From contig JACKJC010000006.1 in assembly GCA_020638195.1 (NCBI GenBank), positions 1-64,000 on the forward strand: DNA of 64,000 bases, read 5' to 3'. Below the pieces are notes generated by a model. That model did no database searches. It was given only the letters and a program-made list of their open reading frames with translations, and was not told the DNA's origin. This stretch comes from Methylobacteriaceae bacterium (lineage in GTDB: Bacteria > Pseudomonadota > Alphaproteobacteria > Rhizobiales > Beijerinckiaceae). The position numbers and the translations under genes are program-made. Shown here piece after piece: positions 7,841 to 16,484 of this stretch (position 1 is the first letter of the stretch; every line of letters starts with the position of its first letter).

Positions 7841-8338
7841 ATGCGGATCGCCCCTTCCGTCAGGTCCATCGCCATCGCCATCGCATGCGCCGTCGCCGGC
7901 CTCGGCGTCGCGCGTGCGCAGCACCAGCATGGCCATGACCATTCCATGCCGGCGTCTCAGCCGGTCGACGATCGTCGCGAGTTCGTGAAATTCCCGGCGC
8001 CGCTGGTCGAGCACACGCTCGCCAACATGCGCGATCACCTGCTGGCGTTGCAGGAAATCCAGGACCATCTCGGCCAGGGGCATTTCGACGTCGCGGCGCG
8101 GATCGCCGAGGCGCGGCTCGGCATGTCCTCGCTCGGCCTGCACGGCGCGCACGATGTCGCGCCCTTCATGCCGCAGGGCATGCAGGACGCCGGCACGGCC
8201 ATGCACAAGGCGGCCAGCCGCTTCGCGGTGACGGCGACTGATGCGGGCGTGACGAACGACTACAAGGCCGCGCTCGCCGGACTCGCGGAAGTGACGGCGA
8301 CCTGCGTCGCCTGCCACGCTGGCTACAAGATCAAGTAG
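7841..8338 (+). CDS. Secreted c-type cytochrome (cytochrome c'-like)
   Basis: The 165-residue precursor has a signal peptide ending near residue 26 (GVARA). The mature protein begins with a His-rich stretch (HQHGHDH) and ends with a single haem-binding motif, CVACH near residues 156-160, in the C-terminal helix as in four-helix-bundle cytochromes c'. It should be periplasmic; family members bind NO or act in electron transfer. The His-rich start may bind metal. A Crp-like regulator is divergently encoded next to it. Function beyond haem binding is inferred. Confidence 0.8.
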   Translation: MRIAPSVRSIAIAIACAVAGLGVARAQHQHGHDHSMPASQPVDDRREFVKFPAPLVEHTLANMRDHLLALQEIQDHLGQGHFDVAARIAEARLGMSSLGLHGAHDVAPFMPQGMQDAGTAMHKAASRFAVTATDAGVTNDYKAALAGLAEVTATCVACHAGYKIK

Positions 8339-8341
8339 ACG

Positions 8342-9211
8342 CTAGCCGGTCTTCTTGCCGAGCCGTCCCGCCAGATCCTGAATATACTGCCACGCCGTGC
8401 GGCCGGACCGGCTGCCCCGCGTGGTGGCCCATTCCAGCGCTTCCGCCTCGATCTCGTCCTTCGGCGAGTCGAGCCCGAAGTGCTCGCAATAGCCGAACAC
8501 CATCGACAGATATTCGTCCTGGCTGCACTTGTGGAAGCCGAGCCACAGGCCGAAGCGGTCGGACAGCGAGACTTTTTCTTCCACGGCTTCGCCCGGATTG
8601 ATTGCGGTCGAGCGCTCGTTCTCCATCATGTCGCGCGGCAGCAGGTGGCGGCGGTTCGAGGTCGCGTAGAACAGCACGTTGTCCGGCCGCCCCTCCACGC
8701 CGCCGTCCAGCGCGGCCTTCAGCGACTTGTAGCTCGTGTCGCCCGAGTCGAACGACAGGTCGTCGCAGAAGACGAGAAAGGAAAAGGGCGCGTCGCGCAG
8801 CATGCCCATGAGCACGGGCAGGCTGTCGATGTCCTCGCGATGGATTTCGATCAGCCGCAGTCGCGCGCCGCCGATTTTGCGTTGCAGAATGTCGGCGTGC
8901 ACGGCCTTGACCAGCGACGACTTGCCCATGCCGCGCGCGCCCCACAGCAGGGCGTTGTTGGCCGGCAGCCCCTTCGCGAAACGTTCCGTGTTTTCGGCCA
9001 GCAGATCGCGCACGCGATCGACGCCGCGCAGCAGCGCGAGATCGACGCGATTGACCTTCTTCACCGGGTTCAGCCGCTGCTGCGAGGCGCTCCAGACGAA
9101 GGCCTCCGCCGCATCGAAATCTGGCGCGGTCAACGCCGGCGGCGCAAGGCGCTCCAGCGCGGCGGCGATGCGGGCGAGAAGTTCGTGCTTGTCGGGCGTC
9201 TGGTCGGTCAT
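8342..9211 (-). CDS. DUF815 family ATPase
   Basis: The 289-residue protein is a P-loop ATPase of the DUF815 family (AAA-like). Walker A is GARGMGKSS at about residues 91-99, and a Walker B-like FLVFCDDLSF lies about 60 residues later. The family is widespread in Alphaproteobacteria and has no established role. Start at 9211 (MTDQTPDK) fits the family N-terminus. It converges with the cytochrome gene, stops being 3 bases apart. Confidence 0.85.
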   Translation of the reverse strand: MTDQTPDKHELLARIAAALERLAPPALTAPDFDAAEAFVWSASQQRLNPVKKVNRVDLALLRGVDRVRDLLAENTERFAKGLPANNALLWGARGMGKSSLVKAVHADILQRKIGGARLRLIEIHREDIDSLPVLMGMLRDAPFSFLVFCDDLSFDSGDTSYKSLKAALDGGVEGRPDNVLFYATSNRRHLLPRDMMENERSTAINPGEAVEEKVSLSDRFGLWLGFHKCSQDEYLSMVFGYCEHFGLDSPKDEIEAEALEWATTRGSRSGRTAWQYIQDLAGRLGKKTG

Positions 9212-9361
9212 GGCGCGCGTGATAGCGGCAAAGGCGCGCGCGCGCAAAGTCGATTGGGATGCGCATGGCCGCTGTGCGAAACGCGCGTGTCGCCCGCCGA
9301 TTTTCTCGTCCTAGACTGCCGCCGTGGACCGGGCGACACAGCCCGGCCGAGGGAGGAAGGC

Positions 9362-10546
9362 ATGGGACGTAAATTGCTTGCCGTCGCCGTGGTCGGCGGC
9401 GTGCTGGCGGCTGGAGCCGCATCCGCGCAAACCAAGACCCCGGGCGTGACCGCCACGGAAATCCGCGTCGGCCAGACGATCGCCTACAGTGGGCCGGCCT
9501 CCGCTTATGGCCAGCTCGGCAAGGCCGAGGCCGCCTATTTCGATTCCATCAACGCCAAGGGCGGCATCAACGGGCGCAAGATCAAGTTCATTTCGCGCGA
9601 CGACGGCTATTCGCCGGCGAAGGCCGTCGAAAACGTGCGCCGTCTCGTCGAGGAGGACGATGTCGCGCTGGTGTTCGGCGTGCTCGGAACGCCGCTCAAC
9701 ATGGCGATCCGCCCGTATCTCAACGCGAAGGGCGTGCCGCTGCTCTTCATCGCCGCAGGCTCCTCGGCCTTCAATGATCCCAAGCACTACAAATGGGTGA
9801 TGGGCTGGCAGCCGAATCTGCGTTCGGAGGCCGGTTTCTATGCCGCCGACATTCTCAAACGCAATCCGAATGCGAAGATCGGCGTCCTCTACCAGAACGA
9901 CGATTTCGGGAAGGATCTGCTTGCCGGTTTGAAGGAAGGACTGGGCGCCAAGGCCGACAAGATGATCGTGGCCGCGCAAAGCTTCCAGGCGACCGACCCG
10001 TCGATCGACTCCCAGCTCGTGCTCATCAAGAACGCGAACGTCGACGTGCTGATGCTCTTCACCTACGCGAAGCAGGCGGCGCAGGCGATCACCAAAATGT
10101 CGGAACTGAGCTGGAAGCCGGCGACCTACCTGCATCTTGGCGCAGCTTCCATCGGCGCGACCTTCAAGCCGGCCGGTCTGGAAAAGTCCGCGGGCATCAT
10201 GACCGCCGGGTTCCAGATGGACGTCACCGATCCCAAATGGGCGAACGAACAGGCGGTGAAGGATTATTTCGCCTGGCAGAAGCAGAACATGCCGTCCGCC
10301 GATCCCTCGGACACGCTTGTAGTGGCCGGTTACTCCTTCGCGCAGACACTGGAGCAGGTGCTGAAGCAGGCGGGCAACGACCTGTCGCGCGAAAACATCA
10401 TGAAGCAGGCGGCGAACCTGAAGAACTGGCGCTTTCCGCTGATGCTGCCGGGCGGCTCGATCAACACCAGCCCGGACGATTACCGCGTCGTCAATTACAT
10501 GAAGCTGCAGAAGTTCAACGGCAAGACGTGGGATTTCGTGGAGTAA
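9362..10546 (+). CDS. ABC transporter substrate-binding protein, branched-chain amino acid type
   Basis: The 394-residue precursor has a signal peptide cleaved near residue 22 (GAASA) and a type I periplasmic-binding fold of the LivJ/Leu-Ile-Val class: TEIRVGQTIAYSGPASAYG at the N-terminus, GGINGRKIKFISRDDGYSP near residue 68 and the second lobe from about 145. It should capture a small molecule in the periplasm for an ABC permease. No permease or ATPase genes are adjacent, so it is an orphan component here and the ligand cannot be named. A Shine-Dalgarno (GGGAGGAAGG) precedes the ATG. Confidence 0.9.
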   Translation: MGRKLLAVAVVGGVLAAGAASAQTKTPGVTATEIRVGQTIAYSGPASAYGQLGKAEAAYFDSINAKGGINGRKIKFISRDDGYSPAKAVENVRRLVEEDDVALVFGVLGTPLNMAIRPYLNAKGVPLLFIAAGSSAFNDPKHYKWVMGWQPNLRSEAGFYAADILKRNPNAKIGVLYQNDDFGKDLLAGLKEGLGAKADKMIVAAQSFQATDPSIDSQLVLIKNANVDVLMLFTYAKQAAQAITKMSELSWKPATYLHLGAASIGATFKPAGLEKSAGIMTAGFQMDVTDPKWANEQAVKDYFAWQKQNMPSADPSDTLVVAGYSFAQTLEQVLKQAGNDLSRENIMKQAANLKNWRFPLMLPGGSINTSPDDYRVVNYMKLQKFNGKTWDFVE

Positions 10547-10548
10547 TT

Positions 10549-10606
10549 GGACCGCGAGCATTCAGGCTCGCCGAACTCGGATTGCGGGCCTGAGGGCTCG
10601 CGGTCC
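10549..10606. repeat. Long inverted repeat between convergent genes
   Basis: Arms GGACCGCGAGC (10549-10559) and GCTCGCGGTCC (10596-10606) are exact complements, with a second inner pairing (TCAGGC against GCCTGA). It sits just between the stop codons of the binding-protein gene and the thioesterase gene. A related half, GACCGCGAGCCTTCAGG, occurs at 32929-32945, so this is a dispersed REP-like family. It may also act as a bidirectional transcription stop. Confidence 0.75.
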
Positions 10607-10608
10607 TG

Positions 10609-11028
10609 CTACTTCGCGGCCACCACCGCCTTGGTGATGCGCGCGGTCGAACACCGCGTTTCGCCGTCCATCACGTCCGCTTCGCAGAAGGCGAGCGATC
10701 GTCCCATCCGCAACACGCGCGCGACGATCTGTAATCTCGCGCCGGGTCGCGCCGGGCGCATGTGCTGCACATACATGTCGGCGGTCACCGCATGCGCGCC
10801 GTCCGGCAGCATCGGCAGCAGGGCGCAGAGGGCGGCGGGGTCCATCAGCATGGTCAGGATGCCGCCGTGCACGGCGCCGGTCGGCGCGAGCGAGGCGGGG
10901 CCGGCGACGAATTCGAGCGTCGCCTCGCCCCCGCCGACCGCGACAGCGCTCAGGCCCTGCGCGATGTGTGCGGGCGCGGAAAGAACATCGGCCACCAGCG
11001 CATCGATCTGTTCGGTTGTTTTCGCCAT
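10609..11028 (-). CDS. PaaI-type hotdog thioesterase
   Basis: The 139-residue product has the hotdog-fold signature of acyl-CoA thioesterases: the central TGAVHGGILTMLMDPAA segment (about residues 55-72) carries the HGG motif and an Asp in the hydrolase position. It probably hydrolyses acyl- or aryl-CoA thioesters in the cytoplasm. The ATG at 11028 follows a strong Shine-Dalgarno (GGAGGT), which fixes the start. No pathway genes are adjacent, so substrate is unknown. Confidence 0.82.
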   Translation of the reverse strand: MAKTTEQIDALVADVLSAPAHIAQGLSAVAVGGGEATLEFVAGPASLAPTGAVHGGILTMLMDPAALCALLPMLPDGAHAVTADMYVQHMRPARPGARLQIVARVLRMGRSLAFCEADVMDGETRCSTARITKAVVAAK

Positions 11029-11177
11029 TGGACCTCCTTCACGCCCCTTTGCGCGAGGCGGCGGCCTCTGGCAAGCGGCGCGCCGCGCGCAGGGCCCCGG
11101 CGCGTTTCGCATTGGTGGCGGCCGCGCCCCGGGTTAATCTGTCGGTTAAAGTCGTCCCGGCCCAATGGAGGACAAGG

Positions 11178-11855
11178 GTGGAATTCGAAGATCTGGTCAT
11201 GAGCCGCAAGAGCGTCCGCGGCTTTCAGAACAAGCCCGTTCCGCGCGAAATCATCGACGAGATCATCGCGGTCGCCAAGCGCGCGCCCTCGTCGATGAAC
11301 ACGCAGCCCTGGCACATTCACGTACTGACCGGCGAACCGCTCGAGGAAGTCCGCCGCCGCAACATGGAGGCCATGGCGGGCGGCGCGAAGGTCAATCGCG
11401 ACATTCCCATGCATGGCGAATATGACGGCGTACATCGCCACCGGCAGGTCGAGATCGCCAAAAAGCTGTTCGCGGCGATGGACATTGCCCGTGACGACAA
11501 GGCCAAGCGGCAGGACTGGGTGCTGCGTGGCTTCCGGCAGTTCGACGCGCCCGTGTCGCTCGTGCTTTGCTACGACCGCGTGCTGGAAAGCGGCGCGGTC
11601 GGTTATTTCGACCTCGGCGCGGTCTGCTACGGCATCGTTCTGGCCGCCTGGGATCGCGGCCTCGGCACGGTCATCAACGGCCAGGGCATCATGCGCTCCG
11701 ACATCGTGCGCGAAGTCGCGGGCATACCGCCCGAGCATGGGATCATGACCTGCGTTGCGATGGGCTATCCAGACGACAGCTTCGCCGCCAACGCGGTCGT
11801 TTCCGACCGCGAGTCGAACGAGAGTTTCGTGCGCTGGCATGGGTTTGCGGAATAG
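11178..11855 (+). CDS. Nitroreductase family flavoprotein
   Basis: The 225-residue protein belongs to the NfsA/NfsB-like nitroreductase family, FMN enzymes that reduce nitro groups or quinones with NAD(P)H. The FMN-phosphate-binding SRKSVRGFQNKPV lies near the N-terminus (about residue 9), APSSMNTQPWHIHVL near 34 and the GLGTVINGQGI loop near 165. GTG at 11178 is chosen because it follows GGAGG at 11167-11171 and gives the usual family start VEFEDLV. Two TTAA boxes with eight-base spacing lie upstream (11134-11149). Confidence 0.88.
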   Translation: MEFEDLVMSRKSVRGFQNKPVPREIIDEIIAVAKRAPSSMNTQPWHIHVLTGEPLEEVRRRNMEAMAGGAKVNRDIPMHGEYDGVHRHRQVEIAKKLFAAMDIARDDKAKRQDWVLRGFRQFDAPVSLVLCYDRVLESGAVGYFDLGAVCYGIVLAAWDRGLGTVINGQGIMRSDIVREVAGIPPEHGIMTCVAMGYPDDSFAANAVVSDRESNESFVRWHGFAE

Positions 11856-11888
11856 GGCGTGCGATCCGCGCCCGGGCGGCCAATAATT

Positions 11889-12113
11889 GTGTCTCTGGAA
11901 TGTGTTAGCGCCATTTGGCCGATTGTCGAGGAAGAACCGACGGCGCTCGCCGTCGGTACCCGTAGGCAGGGTTTCTTTGGACGCTTGCGCTATTACGTAA
12001 CCGCTTTTTGGCTCGGCCTTTACGACTTCGTCTACGGCTGTTTTTTCGCTTCCTCGAAAAAAGGATGCGGAGAGGAACGAGCGTTGAAGTCAACGGGCCC
12101 GAAGCGCCGCTAG
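11889..12113 (+). CDS. Possible small membrane-associated protein
   Basis: A 74-residue frame from GTG at 11889 has a hydrophobic aromatic centre (YYVTAFWLGLYDFVYGCFF) followed by Lys/Arg-rich residues, a pattern seen in short membrane-bound proteins. There is no recognisable Shine-Dalgarno and no family I know. It overlaps the 3' end of the DUF1330 gene on the other strand by 4 bases. Coding status is uncertain. Confidence 0.3.
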   Translation: MSLECVSAIWPIVEEEPTALAVGTRRQGFFGRLRYYVTAFWLGLYDFVYGCFFASSKKGCGEERALKSTGPKRR

Positions 12114-12538
12114 TCGACCTCGCCAAACTCCTTGCCCGCCGCCGCGGGCTGCAATCGCAGCAGCCGCGAATCTTCCACCGCCGCCTGTCTGTGTTTGACT
12201 GCCTCGCGATAAACGGGGTCCCGCAGCATGGCGACGAAGGCCTGCACGCTGGGATATTCGGCGATGAAGGCGATGTCCCATTGTTCGGAATCCTGCGGGC
12301 CGATCAGCATCAGTTCGGGCTTTCCGATCCAAACCTGCCGGCCGCCGAGCCCGCGAAACACCGGCCCGCTCTCGCGCGCGTAGGATTTGTAGGCGTCCGC
12401 GCCCGAGACGTCGCGGCCGTCGGGATAGGCGGCCCTCTCGCGGAACTTCACGAGGTTCAGCATGTGGATCGGCCCCGGCCGGTCCATCTCGCGAAATTTG
12501 GCGAAGATCTCCTTGGTAGGGTCGAGATAGTCGGTCAC
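12110..12538 (-). CDS. DUF1330 family protein
   Basis: The 142-residue product matches the DUF1330 family (ferredoxin-like dimeric alpha-beta barrel), seen in the segments MLNLVKFRERAAYPDGRD (about residue 26) and EYPSVQAFVAMLRDPVYREAVKHRQAAVEDSRLL towards the end. Function is unknown. It starts at GTG 12538, which overlaps the stop of the upstream TMEM175-like gene in a GTGA, so translation is coupled. Confidence 0.82.
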   Translation of the reverse strand: MTDYLDPTKEIFAKFREMDRPGPIHMLNLVKFRERAAYPDGRDVSGADAYKSYARESGPVFRGLGGRQVWIGKPELMLIGPQDSEQWDIAFIAEYPSVQAFVAMLRDPVYREAVKHRQAAVEDSRLLRLQPAAAGKEFGEVD

Positions 12539-13119
12539 TTTTCAGCCTCCGCAAGAATTCGTTCTATGCGCTTGTCGGGAACGAGCCAGATCAGCGCGAC
12601 GAGAACGTAGATGAGATTGGCCGCGAGCGGCGCCATGAAGGCGAGCCCGATCGCGATGGCGTACAGCAGGGGCGAGGCCTTGCCCTTCATGTCGCCGCCG
12701 ACGGCGCGCGACAGAAGCGAATCGGCGCCCTGCGCGCGCACGATCGTCGTCTGAAGAATGTAGTAGGCGATGGCCGCCGCCAGCAGCGCGACGCCATAGA
12801 GGGCGGTCGGCCATTTGGAGAAATGGTTCTCGCCGAGCCAGGCGGTCGCGAAGGGGACGAGCGACAGCCAGAACAAGAGGTGCATGTTCGCCCACAGGAT
12901 CGAGCCGTTCACGCGTTTGACGGTCGCGAGCATGTGATGGTGATTGTTCCAATAGATGCCGATGTACACGAAACTCAGCACGTAGCTGAGAAAGCCGGGG
13001 ATCAATTTCACGAGATCGCCGGGCGAACCGCCGTGCGGCGCCTTGAGTTCCAGCACCATGATCGTGATGATGATGGCCAGCACGCCATCGGAGAAGGCGG
13101 CAAGTCGTTCCTTTTCCAA
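12535..13119 (-). CDS. TMEM175/DUF1211 family potassium channel-like protein
   Basis: The 194-residue integral membrane protein starts (TTG) with RLAAFSDGVLAIIITI, containing the FSD motif (residues 9-11) that lines the filter helix in TMEM175 channels, and has about six hydrophobic segments. Bacterial members conduct K+ with modest selectivity. The second motif, SFVYIGIYWNNHHHML, is also typical. It forms a two-gene unit with the DUF1330 gene through a four-base overlap. Ion selectivity is inferred from the family. Confidence 0.85.
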   Translation of the reverse strand: MEKERLAAFSDGVLAIIITIMVLELKAPHGGSPGDLVKLIPGFLSYVLSFVYIGIYWNNHHHMLATVKRVNGSILWANMHLLFWLSLVPFATAWLGENHFSKWPTALYGVALLAAAIAYYILQTTIVRAQGADSLLSRAVGGDMKGKASPLLYAIAIGLAFMAPLAANLIYVLVALIWLVPDKRIERILAEAEK

Positions 13120-13266
13120 CGTTTCGCCCCTATTTGAGATGCGGGAAGGGCGCGATGCTATCGCGCGTCCGCCTTTCCGGCCAATTCGGCGGGTCCGGCA
13201 TTGCCTCGGGCGCGCTTCTGGCTATAGTCCGCGCGCAATTCCGGCCGCTTCGGCCCAGATTACGGG

Positions 13267-13617
13267 ATGTCCATGAACTTCATCACCCCCGCCTACGCCC
13301 AGGCCGCTGGCGGTTCCGCCGGCGGCGCCGAAATGATCATGCAGATGGCGCCGTTCGGCATCATCCTGGTCATCATGTACTTCCTGATCATCCGGCCGCA
13401 GCAGAAGCGCGCCAAGGAGACGCAGGACATGCTGGGCGCCATCCGGCGCGGCGACACGGTCGTCACCGCCGGCGGCATCATCGGCAAGGTCACCAAGGTG
13501 ACGGACGCGGCCGAGGTCGAGGTCGAGATCGCTCCGAACGTGCGTGTGCGCGTTGCGCGCTCCATGATCGCCGACGTCCGCGCCAAGGGCGAGCCCGTGA
13601 AGGAAACGGCGGCCTGA
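13267..13617 (+). CDS. yajC: Preprotein translocase subunit YajC
   Basis: YajC is the small accessory subunit of the SecDF-YajC complex. The 116-residue protein has one membrane span at about residues 26-45 (MAPFGIILVIMYFLIIRPQQKR) followed by a basic turn and a cytoplasmic beta domain (GDTVVTAGGIIGKV). It lies 25 bases before secD in the usual order. A second in-frame ATG two codons later is possible. Confidence 0.95.
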   Translation: MSMNFITPAYAQAAGGSAGGAEMIMQMAPFGIILVIMYFLIIRPQQKRAKETQDMLGAIRRGDTVVTAGGIIGKVTKVTDAAEVEVEIAPNVRVRVARSMIADVRAKGEPVKETAA

Positions 13618-13642
13618 TACAGCCGCTGAACGAACGAGACCC

Positions 13643-15235
13643 ATGCTGCGCTTCGCTCCCTGGAAAGTCGCTTCCATCATCGGCATGTCGCTGATCGCGC
13701 TGCTGATCGTGATCCCGTCCATGCTCTCGCCCGCCGCGCGCACGGCCCTGCAGTCGCATCTGCCTTCGTGGCTGCCGGCGAAGACCATCACGCTCGGCCT
13801 CGACCTGCAGGGCGGTTCGCACATTCTGCTGGAAGTGGATTCGCGCGCCGTCGTGCGCACCATGGTCGAGAACCTGCGCGACGACGTCCGCCGCACGTTG
13901 CGTGAAGAACGCGCCGGCGTGGTCGGCGGCATCGCCATGCAGGCGCGCGGCGTGCAGTTCCGTCTCGCCAATCCGGCCGAGGCCGAGAAGACGATTCCGA
14001 AGATTCGTCAGCTGGGCCAGAGCTCGGGCGCCGCGCTGCTCGGCGCGGCCAGCGCGCCGGGCGTCGAGGTCAATTCCACGGAAAACGGCGTCGTCCAGGT
14101 GACGATCACGGAAGCCGGCGTGACGGACAAGGTGCGCCGCGCGGTCGACCAGTCGATCGAGGTCCTGCGCCGCCGTATCGACGGTTCCGGCATGAAGGAG
14201 CCGACCATCCAGCGCCAGGGCGCCGATCGCATTCTGGTGCAGGTGCCGGGCCTCCAGGACCCGCAGCAGCTCAAGGAGCTGCTCGGCACGACGGCCAAGC
14301 TCGAATTCCGCCTCGTTGCCCAGCCCGGCGACAATCCGGCCGACATCGAGGAACTGGACCAGACCGAGGGAGGCAAGATCCCGGTCGAGAAGCAGGTGAT
14401 GGTGCAGGGCGAGGATCTGACCGACGCCCAGCCCGGATTCGACCAGCGCAACGGCGAGCCGGTCGTCAACTTCCGCTTCAACCTGCGCGGCGGCCAGAAA
14501 TTCGCTGAGGTCACGACGCGCAACGTCGGCAAGCCCTTCGCCATCGTGCTCGACAACAAGGTGATTTCGGCGCCGCGCATTATCTCGCCGATCACAGGCG
14601 GCTCGGGCCAGATTTCCGGCCGCTTCACGGTCGAGCAGGCCAACAATCTCGCCATCCTGCTACGCGCCGGCGCGCTGCCCGCCAAGCTCACCACCATCGA
14701 GGAGCGCACCGTCGGTCCGGGCCTCGGTCAGGATTCGATCGACGCCGGCGAACGCGCGTCCTACGTCGGCGCGGCGCTGGTCGTGGTCTACATGCTCGTG
14801 ACCTACGGCGTGTTCGGCATATTCGCGAACATCGCGCTGTTCGTGCACATCCTCTTCATCTTCGCGGCTCTCGTGCTGCTCGGCGCGACGCTGACGCTGC
14901 CGGGCATCGCCGGCATCGTCTTCACCATCGGCATGGCGGTCGACTCCAACGTGCTGATCTACGAGCGCATCCGCGAGGAAAACCACATGGGCCGCTCGAT
15001 CCTGTCGTCGCTCGACGCGGGCTTCAAGCGCGCCTTCGGCACGATCGTGGACTCCAACGTCACCATGTTCGTGGCCGCCGTCATTCTCTACTTCCTCGGT
15101 TCGGGTCCGGTGCGCGGCTTCGCCGTGTCGCTGGGGCTGGGCATCCTCACCACCATCGTCACCGCCGTCACCATGACGCGCATGATGATCGCGGTGTGGT
15201 ACCGCTTCGCGCGGCCGACCAAGCTGCCGATCTGA
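13643..15235 (+). CDS. secD: Protein translocase subunit SecD
   Basis: SecD works with SecF to pull exported proteins across the inner membrane using the proton gradient. The 530-residue product has an N-terminal span, the periplasmic P1 domain starting at GLDLQGGSHILLEVD (about residue 52), and five C-terminal spans containing TIGMAVDSNVLIYERIREE. It is separated from secF by 16 bases with a Shine-Dalgarno between, so they form one operon with yajC. Confidence 0.97.
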   Translation: MLRFAPWKVASIIGMSLIALLIVIPSMLSPAARTALQSHLPSWLPAKTITLGLDLQGGSHILLEVDSRAVVRTMVENLRDDVRRTLREERAGVVGGIAMQARGVQFRLANPAEAEKTIPKIRQLGQSSGAALLGAASAPGVEVNSTENGVVQVTITEAGVTDKVRRAVDQSIEVLRRRIDGSGMKEPTIQRQGADRILVQVPGLQDPQQLKELLGTTAKLEFRLVAQPGDNPADIEELDQTEGGKIPVEKQVMVQGEDLTDAQPGFDQRNGEPVVNFRFNLRGGQKFAEVTTRNVGKPFAIVLDNKVISAPRIISPITGGSGQISGRFTVEQANNLAILLRAGALPAKLTTIEERTVGPGLGQDSIDAGERASYVGAALVVVYMLVTYGVFGIFANIALFVHILFIFAALVLLGATLTLPGIAGIVFTIGMAVDSNVLIYERIREENHMGRSILSSLDAGFKRAFGTIVDSNVTMFVAAVILYFLGSGPVRGFAVSLGLGILTTIVTAVTMTRMMIAVWYRFARPTKLPI

Positions 15236-15251
15236 GCGGGGAGACGAAATT

Positions 15252-16208
15252 ATGAAGCTCCTGCGCCTCACGCCCGAGAACACGAAATTCCCGTTCATGC
15301 GGTTCCGCCGCGTGAGCTATCCGTTCTCGGCCTTTCTCTCGATCTGCTCCGTCGTGCTCTTCATTTTCTGGGGCATGAATTTCGGCATCGACTTCGCCGG
15401 CGGCACGCTCATGGAATTGCGCGCCAAGAGCGGCACGGCCGACATTTCGCTGTTGCGCAATCTCGCCGAGAAGCTCGGCGTCGGCGACGTCGGCGTGCAG
15501 GCATTCGGCAATGCGTCCGACGTCACCCTGCGCTTCGGCGTGCAGCCGGGCGGCGATACCGCGCAGGCCGCCGCCGTCGAGAAGGTGAAGACCGCCGTCG
15601 CCGACGGCTACGATATTCGTCGCGTCGAGACGGTCGGCCCCTCGGTCTCCGCCGAACTCGTTCAGTCCGGCACGCTCGGCGTCGTGCTGTCGATCATCGC
15701 GGTGTTGAGTTACTTGTGGTTCCGCTTCGAATGGCAATTCGCCATATCGGCTGTCATCGCGACCATGCACGACCTGTTGCTGACGGTCGGTTTCTTCTCG
15801 TTGACCCATCTCGAATTCAACACGACCTCGATCGCGGCCATCCTCACCATCGTCGGCTATTCCTTGAACGAGACCGTCGTCGTGCTCGATCGCATCAGGG
15901 AAATGATGCGCAAATACAAGAAGATGCCGACGGATCAGCTGATCGATATCTCGATCAACGCCGTCCTGCCGCGCACCCTCATGACCGCGACCACGGTGCT
16001 GCTCGCCCTGTTTGCGCTCGTGATCTTCGGCGGCCAGGTGATCCGCTCCTTCTCGCTCGCCATGACCTGGGGCGTGTGCGTGGCGGTCTATTCCTCGATC
16101 TTCATCTGCTCGCCGATGATGATCTACCTGGGCTTGCGTAACGAAAGCGCCGTGCGCGGCGAAGCGACGGACTCCAAGGACGGCGCCGCGACCGAGGGCG
16201 CGCGGTAA
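15252..16208 (+). CDS. secF: Protein translocase subunit SecF
   Basis: The 318-residue partner of SecD carries the FGIDFAGGTLMELR segment near residue 44 and the membrane motif IVGYSLNETVVVLDRIREMMRK near residue 203, both diagnostic. Six spans are predicted. The C-terminal tail is short and polar. It is followed 9 bases later by a small gene of a two-gene module that is not usually part of this operon. Confidence 0.97.
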   Translation: MKLLRLTPENTKFPFMRFRRVSYPFSAFLSICSVVLFIFWGMNFGIDFAGGTLMELRAKSGTADISLLRNLAEKLGVGDVGVQAFGNASDVTLRFGVQPGGDTAQAAAVEKVKTAVADGYDIRRVETVGPSVSAELVQSGTLGVVLSIIAVLSYLWFRFEWQFAISAVIATMHDLLLTVGFFSLTHLEFNTTSIAAILTIVGYSLNETVVVLDRIREMMRKYKKMPTDQLIDISINAVLPRTLMTATTVLLALFALVIFGGQVIRSFSLAMTWGVCVAVYSSIFICSPMMIYLGLRNESAVRGEATDSKDGAATEGAR

Positions 16209-16217
16209 GGGGCAGGC

Positions 16218-16484
16218 GTGGAGGGCTTGCCTTTGAAGGCCACACGCTACTTCGAAGAGCAAGTGCTGCGGAAACGGCCCTATATCGACCGCAAAATGTG
16301 TGCTCGTGTTCTTGCCGCTCCGCTGCGGCGGGAGATGCAGGAAGACGGTCGTATCCGATCATGGGGGGCGATACTGGATACGCGCGACGGAAAAGAGCGT
16401 ATATTGCGTGTCGTGACGCTGGCGGACGGCGCGACCCTCCATAATGCCTTTTTCGACCGGGATTTTCGGCGGGAAGACAAATGA
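16218..16484 (+). CDS. Small protein of a DUF2283-linked pair
   Basis: The 88-residue basic protein (GTG start) contains TRYFEEQVLRKRPYIDR and ends with LADGATLHNAFFDRDFR. The architecture resembles DUF4258-like partners that precede DUF2283 genes, where the pair is often treated as a toxin-antitoxin-like module, but I cannot confirm the family. It overlaps the next gene in ATGA. GC and codon use are lower than in secDF, suggesting acquisition. Confidence 0.65.
   Translation: MEGLPLKATRYFEEQVLRKRPYIDRKMCARVLAAPLRREMQEDGRIRSWGAILDTRDGKERILRVVTLADGATLHNAFFDRDFRREDK

Noticed and set aside
11134..11149. TTAA-N8-TTAA before the nitroreductase as CtrA site
   Set aside because: Spacing is eight, not seven; kept only as a note.
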